A stretch of 64,000 nt of DNA, from positions 360,474 through 424,473 of the forward strand of contig NZ_KQ948427.1 in the NCBI RefSeq assembly GCF_001514065.1. Reading direction: 5' to 3'. This document shows, piece by piece, positions 6,997 to 15,253 of this stretch. Position 1 is the stretch's first letter; every line of letters begins with the position of its first letter. The notes beneath the pieces were generated by a model that was not told the origin of the DNA, searched no databases, and was given only the letters and a program-made list of their open reading frames with translations. The position numbers were made by a program, and so were the translations under genes. Source of the stretch: Streptomyces antibioticus. Its GTDB lineage: Bacteria > Actinomycetota > Actinomycetes > Streptomycetales > Streptomycetaceae.

Positions 6997-8076
6997 CTAC
7001 GTCCGCCCCGGCGCCTCTCCCTCGAACGCCGCCCGCAGCAGCGCCAGCACACCGTCCGCCGTGACCTCCCTCGGGTTGGGGTACGCCTGACCCACCACCT
7101 GCTCGGCCGCCACCCCCAAGTCGCCCTCTTTCAGGCCCAGTTCCGCGAGTGAGCGCGGCGCGCCCAGGTCTCCGGCCAGTCGCCACAGGGCCGTTGGGGC
7201 GTCGGACGAGGTGTCCAGGGCGCGGGCGACGGCGGCCGCCGCCTCGGGGGCCGCGGGGGCGTTGTACGCCAGGGCGTACGGCAGGACCACGGTGTGGGTC
7301 TCGGCGTGGGGCAGGCCGAAGGTGCCGCCGAGGACATGGCAGAGCTTGTGGTGCAGGCCCATGGTGGTGGCGCCCGGGCAGGAGCCGCAGAGCCAGGCAC
7401 CGTAGAGGGCGCGGCTACGGGCGTCCAAGTTCCGAGGGTCTGCGGCCAGTTGGCGCAGCGCACCCGCCATGGCCCGTACGCCCTCCTCGGCGGTCAGCGC
7501 GATCAGGGGTGAGGTGTCGGGGGCGTACAGGGCCTCGACGGCGTGGGCGATGGCGTTGACACCGCTGGTGACGGAGAGCGGGACGGGGAGGGAGAGGGTG
7601 AGCTCGGGGTCGTAGACGATGCTGCGGGGCAGGACGGACGGGTCGCGGCCGGTGCGTTTGGCGCCGTGTTCGGTAAGGCCCCACACCGCAGTCGCCTCCG
7701 AGCCGGAGTACGTGGAGGGGACGGCGATCAGCGGCAGGCCGGTGCGCAGCGCGATGGCCTTGCCGAGGCCGATCGACGAACCGCCGCCGACCGCCACACA
7801 GCCGTCCGCGTCCGCTGCCCGGGCCACCTCCACCGCGCGGTCGGCGACTTCGACGGGGACATGCATCCTGGCCCCGGTGTGCAGGCCCGCGCAGGCCGCG
7901 CCCAGGGAGTCGGCGACCGCCTGCGCGGTGTCGGCTCCGTGCGTGCCCGAGACCACCAACAGCCTTCGCAGGCCGAGCCGTTGGGCCTCCCCCGCGGTCG
8001 CCGTCGTCGCGGCACCGGGGCGGAAGACGACCCGCATGGGCGGCGTCTCGTGGGTAAAGGCGGCGAGGGGGTTCAC
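6997..8076 (-). CDS. Maleylacetate reductase (iron-containing ADH family)
   Basis: 359 aa, group III metal-dependent alcohol dehydrogenase fold. The dinucleotide-binding 'GGGSSIGLGKAIAL' and the 'PSTYSGSEAT' segment are typical of maleylacetate reductases, as is the metal-site region 'LHHKLCHVLGGTFGLPHAETH'. It would reduce maleylacetate to 3-oxoadipate with NAD(P)H. It overlaps the upstream ring-cleaving dioxygenase by 4 bases (GTGA), which fixes the GTG start at 8076 and couples their translation. The pair makes a complete lower hydroxyquinol path to 3-oxoadipate. The thiolase at 35-36 kb could handle the next thiolytic step, but it is far away. Confidence 0.92.
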   Translation of the reverse strand: MNPLAAFTHETPPMRVVFRPGAATTATAGEAQRLGLRRLLVVSGTHGADTAQAVADSLGAACAGLHTGARMHVPVEVADRAVEVARAADADGCVAVGGGSSIGLGKAIALRTGLPLIAVPSTYSGSEATAVWGLTEHGAKRTGRDPSVLPRSIVYDPELTLSLPVPLSVTSGVNAIAHAVEALYAPDTSPLIALTAEEGVRAMAGALRQLAADPRNLDARSRALYGAWLCGSCPGATTMGLHHKLCHVLGGTFGLPHAETHTVVLPYALAYNAPAAPEAAAAVARALDTSSDAPTALWRLAGDLGAPRSLAELGLKEGDLGVAAEQVVGQAYPNPREVTADGVLALLRAAFEGEAPGRT

Positions 8077-8924
8077 GCGCGCTCCAGTACGAGGTCGATG
8101 TGCGCGTGCCGGAAGGGGTTCGGCACCCCCAACTCCCCGGCCAGGGACGGGTCGTCGGTCGGGGTGAAGTCGCGGACGAGGCTCTGCTTGACGGCGAACA
8201 CCGCGTCCGAGTCCAGGTACTTGTCGCCCGCCACGAAGATGTGCGTGGTGACCGGGGCGTGGCCGGGGGCCGAGGCGATGAAGTGGATGTGGGCGGGGCG
8301 GTAGGGGTGGCGGCCGGTGGCCCGGAGCAGGTCTCCGACCGGGCCGTCCGTGGGGATCGGGTAGGAGCTCGGGACGCAGGTGCGGAAGCGGAAGCGGCCC
8401 TCGGGGTCGGTGGTGAACAGCCCGCGGCCGTTGCCGGCCGGCTGTACGTCCGGCCGCTGGACGTCGTAGAAGCCGTTGCCGTCGGCCTGCCACACGTCCA
8501 CGGTCGCGCCCGGCAGCGGGGTGCCGTCCGCGGACAGCACGCGGCCGCTCACCACACAGGGCTCACCGTCGCCCACGAGGTCGATGTCGGCACCGAGTTC
8601 ACGGACGGGGGACTCGGTCATGTGGAAGGGGCCGAGGACGGTCGACTCGGTGGCGTCGGGCGTGCTGTGGCCGTGGAGGGTCTCAAGCAGCATCGACAGG
8701 CCGAGGACGTCGGACAGGAGGATGAACTCCTGCCGGGTGTCCGTGCAGGTCTGTCCGGTCGCCGTGAGGAAGCGGATCGCCGCCTCCCACTCCCCCTGCG
8801 TCAGCCGCGTCTCGCGGGCGAAGTCGTGCAGATGGCGGACGAGAGCGGTGAGCAGGTCACGCAGACGCGGGTCCGCGGTGTCGCGCAGGCTGTCGATCGC
8901 CTCGTCGGTGACGTCGGTGGTCAT
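8073..8924 (-). CDS. Intradiol dioxygenase, probably hydroxyquinol 1,2-dioxygenase
   Basis: 283 aa, with an N-terminal helical dimerisation domain (~1-95) and a beta-sandwich catalytic domain. Non-haem Fe(III) ligands are visible: Tyr in 'GNGFYDVQ', Tyr in 'CVPSSYPIP' and the two His of 'RPAHIHF'. Both catechol and hydroxyquinol enzymes share these; pairing with maleylacetate reductase argues for 1,2,4-trihydroxybenzene as substrate, because maleylacetate is its cleavage product. No hydroxylase that would make hydroxyquinol is in the window. The ATG at 8924 is preceded by AAGGGAGC, and this RBS-start unit is repeated upstream (see repeat at 8915). Confidence 0.9.
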   Translation of the reverse strand: MTTDVTDEAIDSLRDTADPRLRDLLTALVRHLHDFARETRLTQGEWEAAIRFLTATGQTCTDTRQEFILLSDVLGLSMLLETLHGHSTPDATESTVLGPFHMTESPVRELGADIDLVGDGEPCVVSGRVLSADGTPLPGATVDVWQADGNGFYDVQRPDVQPAGNGRGLFTTDPEGRFRFRTCVPSSYPIPTDGPVGDLLRATGRHPYRPAHIHFIASAPGHAPVTTHIFVAGDKYLDSDAVFAVKQSLVRDFTPTDDPSLAGELGVPNPFRHAHIDLVLERA

Positions 8925-9026
8925 ACGGGCTCCCTTCCCCCCCCATCGGTGGTCGTACGGGCTCCCTTCCCCCCATCGGTGGTCGTACGGGCTCCCTTCC
9001 CCCCATCGGTGGTCGTACAGGCTCCC
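8915..9026. repeat. Tandem 30-bp repeat duplicating a gene's RBS-start segment
   Basis: Four consecutive copies of a 30-bp unit lie at 8915-8946 (32 bp, two extra C), 8947-8976, 8977-9006 and a partial 9007-9026. Read toward the dioxygenase each copy holds the AAGGGAGC Shine-Dalgarno and the first codons. Only the gene-proximal copy reads GTATGACC; the others read GTACGACC, with ACG where the start ATG stands. There are no unique spacers, so it is not a CRISPR. Confidence 0.9.
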
Positions 9027-9053
9027 CCCGGCCGCCCCCGACCTTACGCTCCG

Positions 9054-9569
9054 TCACTTGATGACCGCGTTGGCCACGACCACCCCCACCCCCAGCAGCG
9101 CGTCCACCGCGCCGATCAGCAGGGCGGCGGCCCACGACCGGTGGGCCCAGCGGGCCGTCACCAGACCGAGGCAGAACAGCAGGGTGATGTTCAGGGCGAA
9201 TGCCGGGTACTCCACGCCCTTCGCGGGCCACCAGCCCCAGCCCGCCCCGGCCAGGACCGCGACGGTGGGCAGGACGGCCGCGATCAGGGGCCACTCGTTG
9301 ACCAGCGTGCGCAGGGCGTCTCCGCGGCGGTGCGGGGTGCGTTCGGCGATGTAGTGGGCGTAGCCGTGGGCGAGGGCGGAGGCGAAGGCGGTGACCAGGA
9401 GCCACAGGGCGTCGTAGCGGCGGCTGTCCTGGGAGGTGTGGCCGTACTGGGTGAGCGCGGCGACCATCGAGCAGGCGAGGACGGCGCCGTAGACGCCGCC
9501 GAACAGGACGGCCTCGCGGGTGTCGTGCGGGTGCGGTGCGTCGGCGGTCGATGCCGCGGCCTGTGCCAT
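9054..9569 (-). CDS. Small integral membrane protein of unknown function
   Basis: About 171 aa with roughly four hydrophobic segments ('VLFGGVYGAVLACSMVAAL', 'LLVTAFASALAHGYAHY', 'LIAAVLPTVAVLAGAGW', 'ALLIGAVDALLGVGVVVA'). I do not recognise a named family. The conserved-looking 'AHGYAHYIAERTPHRRG' loop between segments two and three has several His residues. ATG 9569 with GGGAGAC upstream is preferred over a longer in-frame start, which would overlap the region next to the divergent cupin. It is the same strand as the dioxygenase, but the repeat array separates them. Confidence 0.65.
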   Translation of the reverse strand: MAQAAASTADAPHPHDTREAVLFGGVYGAVLACSMVAALTQYGHTSQDSRRYDALWLLVTAFASALAHGYAHYIAERTPHRRGDALRTLVNEWPLIAAVLPTVAVLAGAGWGWWPAKGVEYPAFALNITLLFCLGLVTARWAHRSWAAALLIGAVDALLGVGVVVANAVIK

Positions 9570-9691
9570 GTCTCCCACGATCACGCGCCTTGCGGCGGCC
9601 CGCCAGTCGCGACGAAGTGTCCTCCCACCTGGGCTGATACCCCACACCCTGTCCACGTCCGCGGAGCGTGCGCGCTGGCTAGGGTCGTCCC

Positions 9692-10039
9692 ATGAGCCAC
9701 AGTTTCGTAGTCCACGTCCCCGACGCCGAGCTCGAACCCGAGCCCCTCGCCCCGGAGCAGATCGTCTCCGGGACGCCCGAGGTGACCGGGAAGGTGGTCT
9801 GGGAGTCGGCGGACGGCAAGCAGATCCGCGGCATCTGGCAGATCACGCCGGGCGTCGTCACCGACACCGAGGCGGACGAGCTGTTCGTGGTGCTCAGCGG
9901 GTCGGCCACGGTCGAGGTGGAGGGCGGGCCGACGCTTCGGGTCGGGCCCGGTGACATGGCCGTACTCCGTGCGGGCGACCGTACGACGTGGACCGTGCAC
10001 GAGAAGCTGCGCAAGGCGTACGCGATCAATCTCGGCTAG
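9692..10039 (+). CDS. Small cupin-domain protein
   Basis: 115 aa, a single cupin barrel. 'GIWQITPGVVTDTEADELFVVLSG' and 'GDMAVLRAGDRTTWTVHE' correspond to cupin motifs 1 and 2 of the EutQ/DUF861-like group, where one metal-binding His is commonly replaced (here by Asp/Glu). It may bind a small carboxylate or ureide; no reaction can be assigned. It is an isolated gene convergent with the LacI regulator. Confidence 0.8.
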   Translation: MSHSFVVHVPDAELEPEPLAPEQIVSGTPEVTGKVVWESADGKQIRGIWQITPGVVTDTEADELFVVLSGSATVEVEGGPTLRVGPGDMAVLRAGDRTTWTVHEKLRKAYAINLG

Positions 10040-10062
10040 ACGGCTACCGGGCAGTCGCGCCG

Positions 10063-11088
10063 TCACTCCCGGCTGGGCATGTTGTACGGGGTCACGACCT
10101 GGATCGCGGACGGCAGTGTCGGCCCCGCCGGGGGCAGCGCGCCGTGCGCCCGCATGACGAGGTGGCAGGCCTCGCGCAGGTCCTGGCGCAGGTCGTGGTG
10201 GAGGACCGCGGAGAGGCGGTGCTCGCTCAGCAGGCGGGTGTTGTCGTGGTCGAGGTCGTGCGCGATGAACACCACGCACTCCCGGCCGAGGTCCTCGAAG
10301 GCACGCAGGGTCGCGATGTTGCCGCCGCCGATGGAGTAGACGGCACGGATGTCCGGGTCGCGGGCGAGGGCGGCGCGGACGAGGTCGTACTGGGTGGCGT
10401 CCAGGCCCTGGCCCTCGGCGATCTCGACCAGGGTGCGGCCCGGGTGGTGGGCCCGCATGGCGCCGCGGAAGCCCATCTCACGCTCCTCCTCGTTGCGGAA
10501 GAAGCCGCTGCTGAGGCTGGTGAGGACATTGCCGGGCCGGTCCCCCAGCCACTGGCCCATGAGGTACGCGGCCGTCGCCCCCGCCGCCCGGTTGTCGATG
10601 CCGACGTAGCCGAGGCGGGCGCTGGCGGGCAGGTCGGTGACCAGGGTGACCACGGGGATTTCGGCGGCGACCAGGCGGCCGACGGCCGCGGTGACCTCGG
10701 GGACGTCCGGGGCCTTGAGGATCACGCCCTGGGAGCCGCGCCGGGCTATCCGGTCCAGGGTGCGGACCTGCTCCTCGACCGGACCGGTCTCCCGGAAGTG
10801 GAAGCGGGAGCGCACGACCGCCGGATGCAGGGCGGGCAGTTCCGCCTCCAGCGCGGCCCGGACGGCGGTGCTGAACCGCTCGGGCGTCTGCATCACTATG
10901 TCGATCATGAAGGTGCGGCCCACCAGCCGGACCTGGGTGCGCTGCCGGTCGAGGTCGGCGATGGCACGCTGGACCTCGCGGGCGGTGCTCTCCCGGACGC
11001 CGCCCCTGCCGTTCAGGACCCGGTCCACGGTGGCCTCGCTCAAACCCGCCTGACGTGCGATTTCCCGGATCGGGAAGGGGTGGCCCAT
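10063..11088 (-). CDS. LacI-family transcriptional regulator
   Basis: 341 aa. N-terminal HTH with hinge: 'IREIARQAGLSEATVDRVLNGR' then 'VRESTAREVQRAIADL'. The rest is a periplasmic sugar-binding-like domain ('GVILKAPDVPEVTAAVGRL', 'YSIGGGNIATLRAFEDLG'). It is divergent from the PhyH-SDR-dehydrogenase genes 133 bp away and is their probable regulator, responding to a sugar or cyclitol. AAGGAGCC precedes the ATG. The sequence 'VILKAPDV' rather than 'VIISP' is typical of the branch resembling inositol/ribose binding proteins, but I cannot name the effector. Confidence 0.92.
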   Translation of the reverse strand: MGHPFPIREIARQAGLSEATVDRVLNGRGGVRESTAREVQRAIADLDRQRTQVRLVGRTFMIDIVMQTPERFSTAVRAALEAELPALHPAVVRSRFHFRETGPVEEQVRTLDRIARRGSQGVILKAPDVPEVTAAVGRLVAAEIPVVTLVTDLPASARLGYVGIDNRAAGATAAYLMGQWLGDRPGNVLTSLSSGFFRNEEEREMGFRGAMRAHHPGRTLVEIAEGQGLDATQYDLVRAALARDPDIRAVYSIGGGNIATLRAFEDLGRECVVFIAHDLDHDNTRLLSEHRLSAVLHHDLRQDLREACHLVMRAHGALPPAGPTLPSAIQVVTPYNMPSRE

Positions 11089-11159
11089 GGGCAGGCTCCT
11101 TGAGGGGTTTTTGATGGCTCCGTGCCGGTTGTTCGACGGGTTTGTACTGACAAGAATGA

Positions 11160-11208
11160 CAGCGCTGCGTCGCCCCTGTCACCCGAGCGCTGCGTCGCCC
11201 CTGTCACC
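11160..11208. repeat. Two direct 23-bp repeats upstream of the PhyH oxygenase gene
   Basis: The 23-mer beginning AGCGCTGCGTCG occurs exactly at 11161-11183 and 11186-11208, a 25-bp period, ending 12 bp before the start codon. Each copy starts with the palindrome AGCGCT (CAGCGCTG at 11160-11167). It overlaps the place where the RNA leader of this gene would be, so it could be tandem regulator sites or a recent duplication. Confidence 0.7.
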
Positions 11209-11220
11209 GAGAGGACGCCG

Positions 11221-12387
11221 ATGTCCTTCATCGCCGTACACCGCCGGGCCTGGCTGTCCGAGCAGGACTGCGACCTCGCCGCCCTGCGTCCGCTCGTCGA
11301 GCGGACCACCGACCCGGCCGACTACCCGTACGCCGACGCCGTGGAGCGGAACGTCCTGATCTACGACAGTGAGCGCGTCGGCGCGGTCAAGGAACGCCGT
11401 GAGGTCCAGGAGGAGCTGGTGCGGGCCCTCACCGACGGGCCCGGAGTCGTGGTGTTCCGGGGCGCGTTCCCCGATGCCGCGGTCGTGGACCGGGCCAGCG
11501 CGGTGTTCGAGGCGCTGATCCGTGAGCAGGACGCGGCGGGGGCCACCGCCGGGGACCACTTCGCGAAGCCCGGCGCCAACGAGCGGGTGTGGAACGCGCT
11601 GGAGAAGGCAGCCCTGTACGACCCGACGGCGTTCGCCGACTACTACGCCAACCCCGTCCTCGCCCTGGTCTCCGAGGCCTGGCTGGGCCCTGGCTACCAG
11701 GTCACCTCCCAGGTCAACGTCGTCAACCCGGGCGGCCTCGCGCAGACCGCGCACCGCGACTACCACCTCGGTTTCCTCTCCGACGAGGTCGCGGCCGCCT
11801 ACCCGGCCCATGTGCACCGCCTTTCCCCCGTGCTCACGCTCCAGGGCGCGGTCGCCCACTGCGACATGCCGGTGGAGTCCGGACCGACGCTCTACCTGCC
11901 ATACTCCCAGACCTTCGAGCCGGGTTACCTCGCCTGGCGGCGGCCGGAGTTCCAGGCGTACTTCAAGGAGCACCACGTCCAGCTGCCGCTGGCCAAGGGC
12001 GACGCCGTGTTCTTCAATCCGGCGCTGTTCCACGCGGCCGGCACCAACCGCACCACCGATGTCCGGCGGGTCGCCAATCTGCTCCAGGTGTCCTCGGCGT
12101 TCGGGCGGGCCATGGAGACCGTGGATCGGGAGACGATGGCGAACGCGGTCTATCCCGTGCTGCTGCGCCGCGCCACGGAGGGCGCGAGCGAGGAATGGCT
12201 GGCCAACGTGATCGCCGCCAGCGCCGAGGGCTACCCCTTCCCCACCAACCTCGACAGCGATCCGCCGGTGGACGGTCTGGCCCCGCCCTCCCAGGCGGAT
12301 CTCGTCCGGCGGGCGCTGCGCGAGCGGTGGACGCCGCGGACGCTGCGGGACGGGCTGCGGGCGGCCGCCGAGCGGCGCGAGAGCTGA
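11221..12387 (+). CDS. Phytanoyl-CoA dioxygenase (PhyH) family Fe(II)/2-oxoglutarate oxygenase
   Basis: 388 aa. The iron triad of the double-stranded beta-helix is visible: 'TAHRDYHLGF' gives His-x-Asp and 'FFNPALFHAAGTNRT' gives the distal His, with the 2-oxoglutarate-binding Arg shortly after ('RRVANLLQ'). Such enzymes hydroxylate small molecules or sugars using 2-oxoglutarate and O2. It is first gene of a run with an SDR and two Gfo/Idh/MocA dehydrogenases, suggesting oxidation of a sugar, cyclitol or sugar-derived compound. ATG 11221 (GAGAGGA RBS) begins right after the direct repeats; upstream in-frame extension would read through them. Confidence 0.87.
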   Translation: MSFIAVHRRAWLSEQDCDLAALRPLVERTTDPADYPYADAVERNVLIYDSERVGAVKERREVQEELVRALTDGPGVVVFRGAFPDAAVVDRASAVFEALIREQDAAGATAGDHFAKPGANERVWNALEKAALYDPTAFADYYANPVLALVSEAWLGPGYQVTSQVNVVNPGGLAQTAHRDYHLGFLSDEVAAAYPAHVHRLSPVLTLQGAVAHCDMPVESGPTLYLPYSQTFEPGYLAWRRPEFQAYFKEHHVQLPLAKGDAVFFNPALFHAAGTNRTTDVRRVANLLQVSSAFGRAMETVDRETMANAVYPVLLRRATEGASEEWLANVIAASAEGYPFPTNLDSDPPVDGLAPPSQADLVRRALRERWTPRTLRDGLRAAAERRES

Positions 12388-12402
12388 AAGGGCGTACGGC
12401 AC

Positions 12403-13179
12403 ATGGGACTTCTCGACGAGAAGATCGTCCTCGTCAACGGCGGGAGCCAGGGCGTGGGCGCCGCGATCGCCCGGGCCGCGGTGCGCGAGGGCGCGGTCGT
12501 GGCCGTGTCCGGGCGGCGCCCCGAGCCGGGCGAGGCGCTGGTGGCCGAGCTGACGGCGGCGGGCGGCAAGGCGATGTTCGTACGGGCCGATCTCGCGGAC
12601 GCCGAGCAGGCGAAGGCGTCGGTGGCGTCCGTGGTGGCGGCGTACGGCCGGATCGACTGCCTGGTGAACTCGGCGGGGCTCACCTCCCGGGGCACGCTGC
12701 TCGACACCACGCCCGAGCTGTTCGACCAGCACATCGCGATCAACCTGAAGGCGCCGTTCTTCGCCATGCAGGCCGCGGTCGCCGACATGGTGGGGCGGGG
12801 CGCGCCCGGCACGGTCGTCAACATCATCACGTCCTCGGCGCACGGCGGGCAGCCGTTCCTCGCCCCGTACGTCGCCGCGAAGGCCGGGCTGATCGGCCTG
12901 ACCCGCAACGCCGCGCACGCGCACCGCTGGGACCGGGTGCGGATCAACGGCCTGAACATCGGCTGGACGGCGACCGAGGGCGAGGACGCCACCCAGAAGG
13001 CCTTCCACGGCGCCGCCGACGACTGGCGCGAGGAGGCCGCGGCGAAGCTGCCGATGGGCAAGCTGGGCCAGCCCGACGAGATCGCCGACTTCGTCGTCCT
13101 GCTGCTGTCCGACCGGTCCGGCGTGGTCACCGGATCGGTGATCGACTGGGACCAGAACGTCCTCGGCGGACTCGACTAG
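12403..13179 (+). CDS. SDR-family NAD(P)-dependent oxidoreductase
   Basis: 258 aa classical short-chain dehydrogenase. The cofactor motif 'VNGGSQGVGAAIA' (a G-x3-G-x-G variant), 'NSAG' (NNAG-like), catalytic Ser in 'IITSSAHGG' and Tyr-x3-Lys in 'YVAAKAG' are all present. The substrate is probably a sugar or polyol alcohol. It is 15 bp after the PhyH gene and is likely co-transcribed with it under the LacI regulator. Confidence 0.92.
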   Translation: MGLLDEKIVLVNGGSQGVGAAIARAAVREGAVVAVSGRRPEPGEALVAELTAAGGKAMFVRADLADAEQAKASVASVVAAYGRIDCLVNSAGLTSRGTLLDTTPELFDQHIAINLKAPFFAMQAAVADMVGRGAPGTVVNIITSSAHGGQPFLAPYVAAKAGLIGLTRNAAHAHRWDRVRINGLNIGWTATEGEDATQKAFHGAADDWREEAAAKLPMGKLGQPDEIADFVVLLLSDRSGVVTGSVIDWDQNVLGGLD

Positions 13180-13223
13180 CACTACCGCTCTTCCGTAAGA
13201 ACCCTCAAGGAGCTGCAATCCCC

Positions 13224-14228
13224 ATGCGCATCGGAATCCTCGGCCTCGGCCGTATCGGCGCCTTCCACGCCGAGACCCTCTCCGGACTCGACGCGGTCGA
13301 GTCGCTCGTCCTCACCGACCCGTTCGCGGACGCCGCCAAGTCCGCCGCGGAGAAGTTCGGCGGCGAGGTCGTGGACTCGCCGGAGGCCCTGCTGGCGGCC
13401 GGCGTGGACGGCATCGTCGTCGCGGCGGCGACGGACGCCCACCCGGCGCTGATCCTGGCCGGTGTCGAGGCCGGCATCCCCGTCTTCTGCGAGAAGCCGG
13501 TCGCCAAGCACATGAGCGAGGGCGTCGAGGTCCTCAAGGCGATCCAGGGCACGACCGTGCCGATCCAGATCGGCTACAACCGGCGTTTCGACGCCGGGTT
13601 CGTGGCCGCGCGGGCCGCCGTGCGGAGTGGCGAGCTCGGCAAGCTGCACACCGTGCGCTCGACGACCCTCGACCCGGCGCCGCCGCCCGCCGCGTACGTC
13701 GCCGCCTCCGGGGGCATCTTCCGGGACTGCTCGGTGCACGACTTCGACATCATCCGCTGGGTGACCGGCCGTGAGGTCGTCGAGGTGTACGCCGTGGGCG
13801 GCAACCGTGGCGCCGACTACATCAAGGCGGCCGGCGACGCCGACACCACCGGCGCGATCCTCACCCTGGACGACGGCACGATCGCGGTGATCTCCAACTC
13901 CCGGCACAACAAGCGGGGTTACGACGTCCGCATGGAGCTGCACGGCTTCGAGGACTCCATCGCGGTCGGCCTGGAGGACAAGCTGCCGCTGCGCTCGGTC
14001 GAGCCCGGGGTGACGTTCCCGGCCGGAACGCCGCACGACTTCTTCATGGACCGCTTCACCGCCGCCTACCGCGCCGAACTCACCGCGTTCACCGAGGTCG
14101 TGGCCGGCACCCGGCCGTCCCCGTGCACGGTGGAGGACGCCCTGGAGGCCGGCTGGATCGCCGAGGCCTGCACACTGTCCCTGCACGAGCACCGTCCCGT
14201 CACCATCGAGGAGGTACGGCAGGCATGA
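13224..14228 (+). CDS. Gfo/Idh/MocA dehydrogenase, inositol 2-dehydrogenase-like
   Basis: 334 aa. Rossmann start 'MRIGILGLGRIGAFHAETL', the family 'EKPVAKH' motif with the catalytic Lys, and 'DCSVHDFDIIRWV' containing the Asp/His catalytic pair. The sequence closely follows IolG-type myo-inositol 2-dehydrogenases ('IGYNRRFDAGF', 'GGNRGADYI'), so oxidation of an inositol is the best guess. AAGGAG lies upstream of the ATG at 13224. The stop overlaps the next dehydrogenase gene by 4 bases (ATGA). Confidence 0.88.
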   Translation: MRIGILGLGRIGAFHAETLSGLDAVESLVLTDPFADAAKSAAEKFGGEVVDSPEALLAAGVDGIVVAAATDAHPALILAGVEAGIPVFCEKPVAKHMSEGVEVLKAIQGTTVPIQIGYNRRFDAGFVAARAAVRSGELGKLHTVRSTTLDPAPPPAAYVAASGGIFRDCSVHDFDIIRWVTGREVVEVYAVGGNRGADYIKAAGDADTTGAILTLDDGTIAVISNSRHNKRGYDVRMELHGFEDSIAVGLEDKLPLRSVEPGVTFPAGTPHDFFMDRFTAAYRAELTAFTEVVAGTRPSPCTVEDALEAGWIAEACTLSLHEHRPVTIEEVRQA

Positions 14229-15253
14229 GCGAGCCGGGCCGGGAACCACTGCGCATCGGAGTCCTGGGAGCAGCGCGGATCACCGAGAGCTCCCTCATCG
14301 CCCCGGCCCGGACGACCGGCCACCGTGTCGTCGCGGTGGCCGCCCGCGACCGGTCCCGCGCCGAGGAGTTCGCGCGCGAGCACGGCGTGGAGCGGGTCGT
14401 GGACTCCTACGCCGACCTGATCGCGGACCCCGAGGTCGAGGTCGTCTACAACCCGCTCGCCAACGGCCTGCACGGACCGTGGAACCTGGCCGCTCTCGCG
14501 GCCGGCAAGCACGTCCTCTCCGAGAAGCCGTCGGCGAGCAACGCCGGGGAGGCCGCCGAGGTGCGGGAGGCGGCGGCGAAGTCCGGGACGGTCTTCATGG
14601 AGGCCTTCCACTACCTCTTCCACCCGGTCACCCGGCGGCTGCACGAGCTCCTGGAAAGCGGCGAACTCGGCGACCTCCAGCGGGTGGAGACGATGGTCGC
14701 CATCGCCGCGCCCCCGGACACCGACCCGCGCTGGTCGCTGCCGCTGGCCGGCGGCGCGATGATGGACCTGGGCTGCTACAGCCTGCACGCGGTGCGCATG
14801 CTGGCCCCGTTCGGCGGCGGCGCGCCCCGGCTCGTCTCGGCGCGCGGCGGTGAGCGGGCGGGGGCGCCCGGCGTGGACGAATGGCTGGACGTGGAGCTGG
14901 AGTTCCCGGGCGGGGCCACGGCGTCCGCGCGCTGCCACATGGCGTACGACGGTCTCGACATGAGCTGCCGGATCATCGGCAGCCGAGGTGAGGCGACCGC
15001 GACGAACTTCGTGCTGCCGCACCTCGACGACCAAGTCGTGGTGCGCACCGACGCGGGTGAGCGCACGGAGCGGCTCGGCACCAGGTCGTCGTACACCTAC
15101 CAGTTGGACGCGTTCGCGGCGCGGGTGCGCGAGGGGACGCCGGTGCCGCTGGACGCGGACGACGCGGTGGCGACGATGGAGCTGATCGACGCGAGCTACC
15201 GCGCGGCGGGCTTCGAGCCGCGACCCCGGTCGGTGGTCCCGCGCCTGTCATGA
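14225..15253 (+). CDS. Gfo/Idh/MocA-family oxidoreductase
   Basis: 342 aa. Rossmann start 'LRIGVLGAARITESSLI', 'LSEKPSASN' (EKP motif) and 'GGAMMDLGCYSLHAVRML' in place of the IolG-like D-x2-H segment. That is the pattern of glucose-fructose oxidoreductase/dimeric dihydrodiol dehydrogenase-like members rather than inositol dehydrogenases. Substrate unknown, probably a sugar or trans-diol. Translationally coupled to its neighbours on both sides by 4-base overlaps. Confidence 0.9.
   Translation: MSEPGREPLRIGVLGAARITESSLIAPARTTGHRVVAVAARDRSRAEEFAREHGVERVVDSYADLIADPEVEVVYNPLANGLHGPWNLAALAAGKHVLSEKPSASNAGEAAEVREAAAKSGTVFMEAFHYLFHPVTRRLHELLESGELGDLQRVETMVAIAAPPDTDPRWSLPLAGGAMMDLGCYSLHAVRMLAPFGGGAPRLVSARGGERAGAPGVDEWLDVELEFPGGATASARCHMAYDGLDMSCRIIGSRGEATATNFVLPHLDDQVVVRTDAGERTERLGTRSSYTYQLDAFAARVREGTPVPLDADDAVATMELIDASYRAAGFEPRPRSVVPRLS

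Noticed and set aside
8915-9026. CRISPR-like array
   Set aside because: Direct tandem units with no unique spacers, and it contains a gene's RBS.
11179-13218. A 679-codon open frame on the minus strand opposite PhyH and the SDR
   Set aside because: It mirrors the GC-biased third positions of two well-supported plus-strand genes, and its translation is low-complexity Arg/Gly/Val-rich without motifs.
11589-14228. An 879-codon plus-strand frame that ends in the IolG-like protein
   Set aside because: Only the part from 13224 encodes a recognisable protein; the upstream part runs out of frame through the PhyH and SDR genes.
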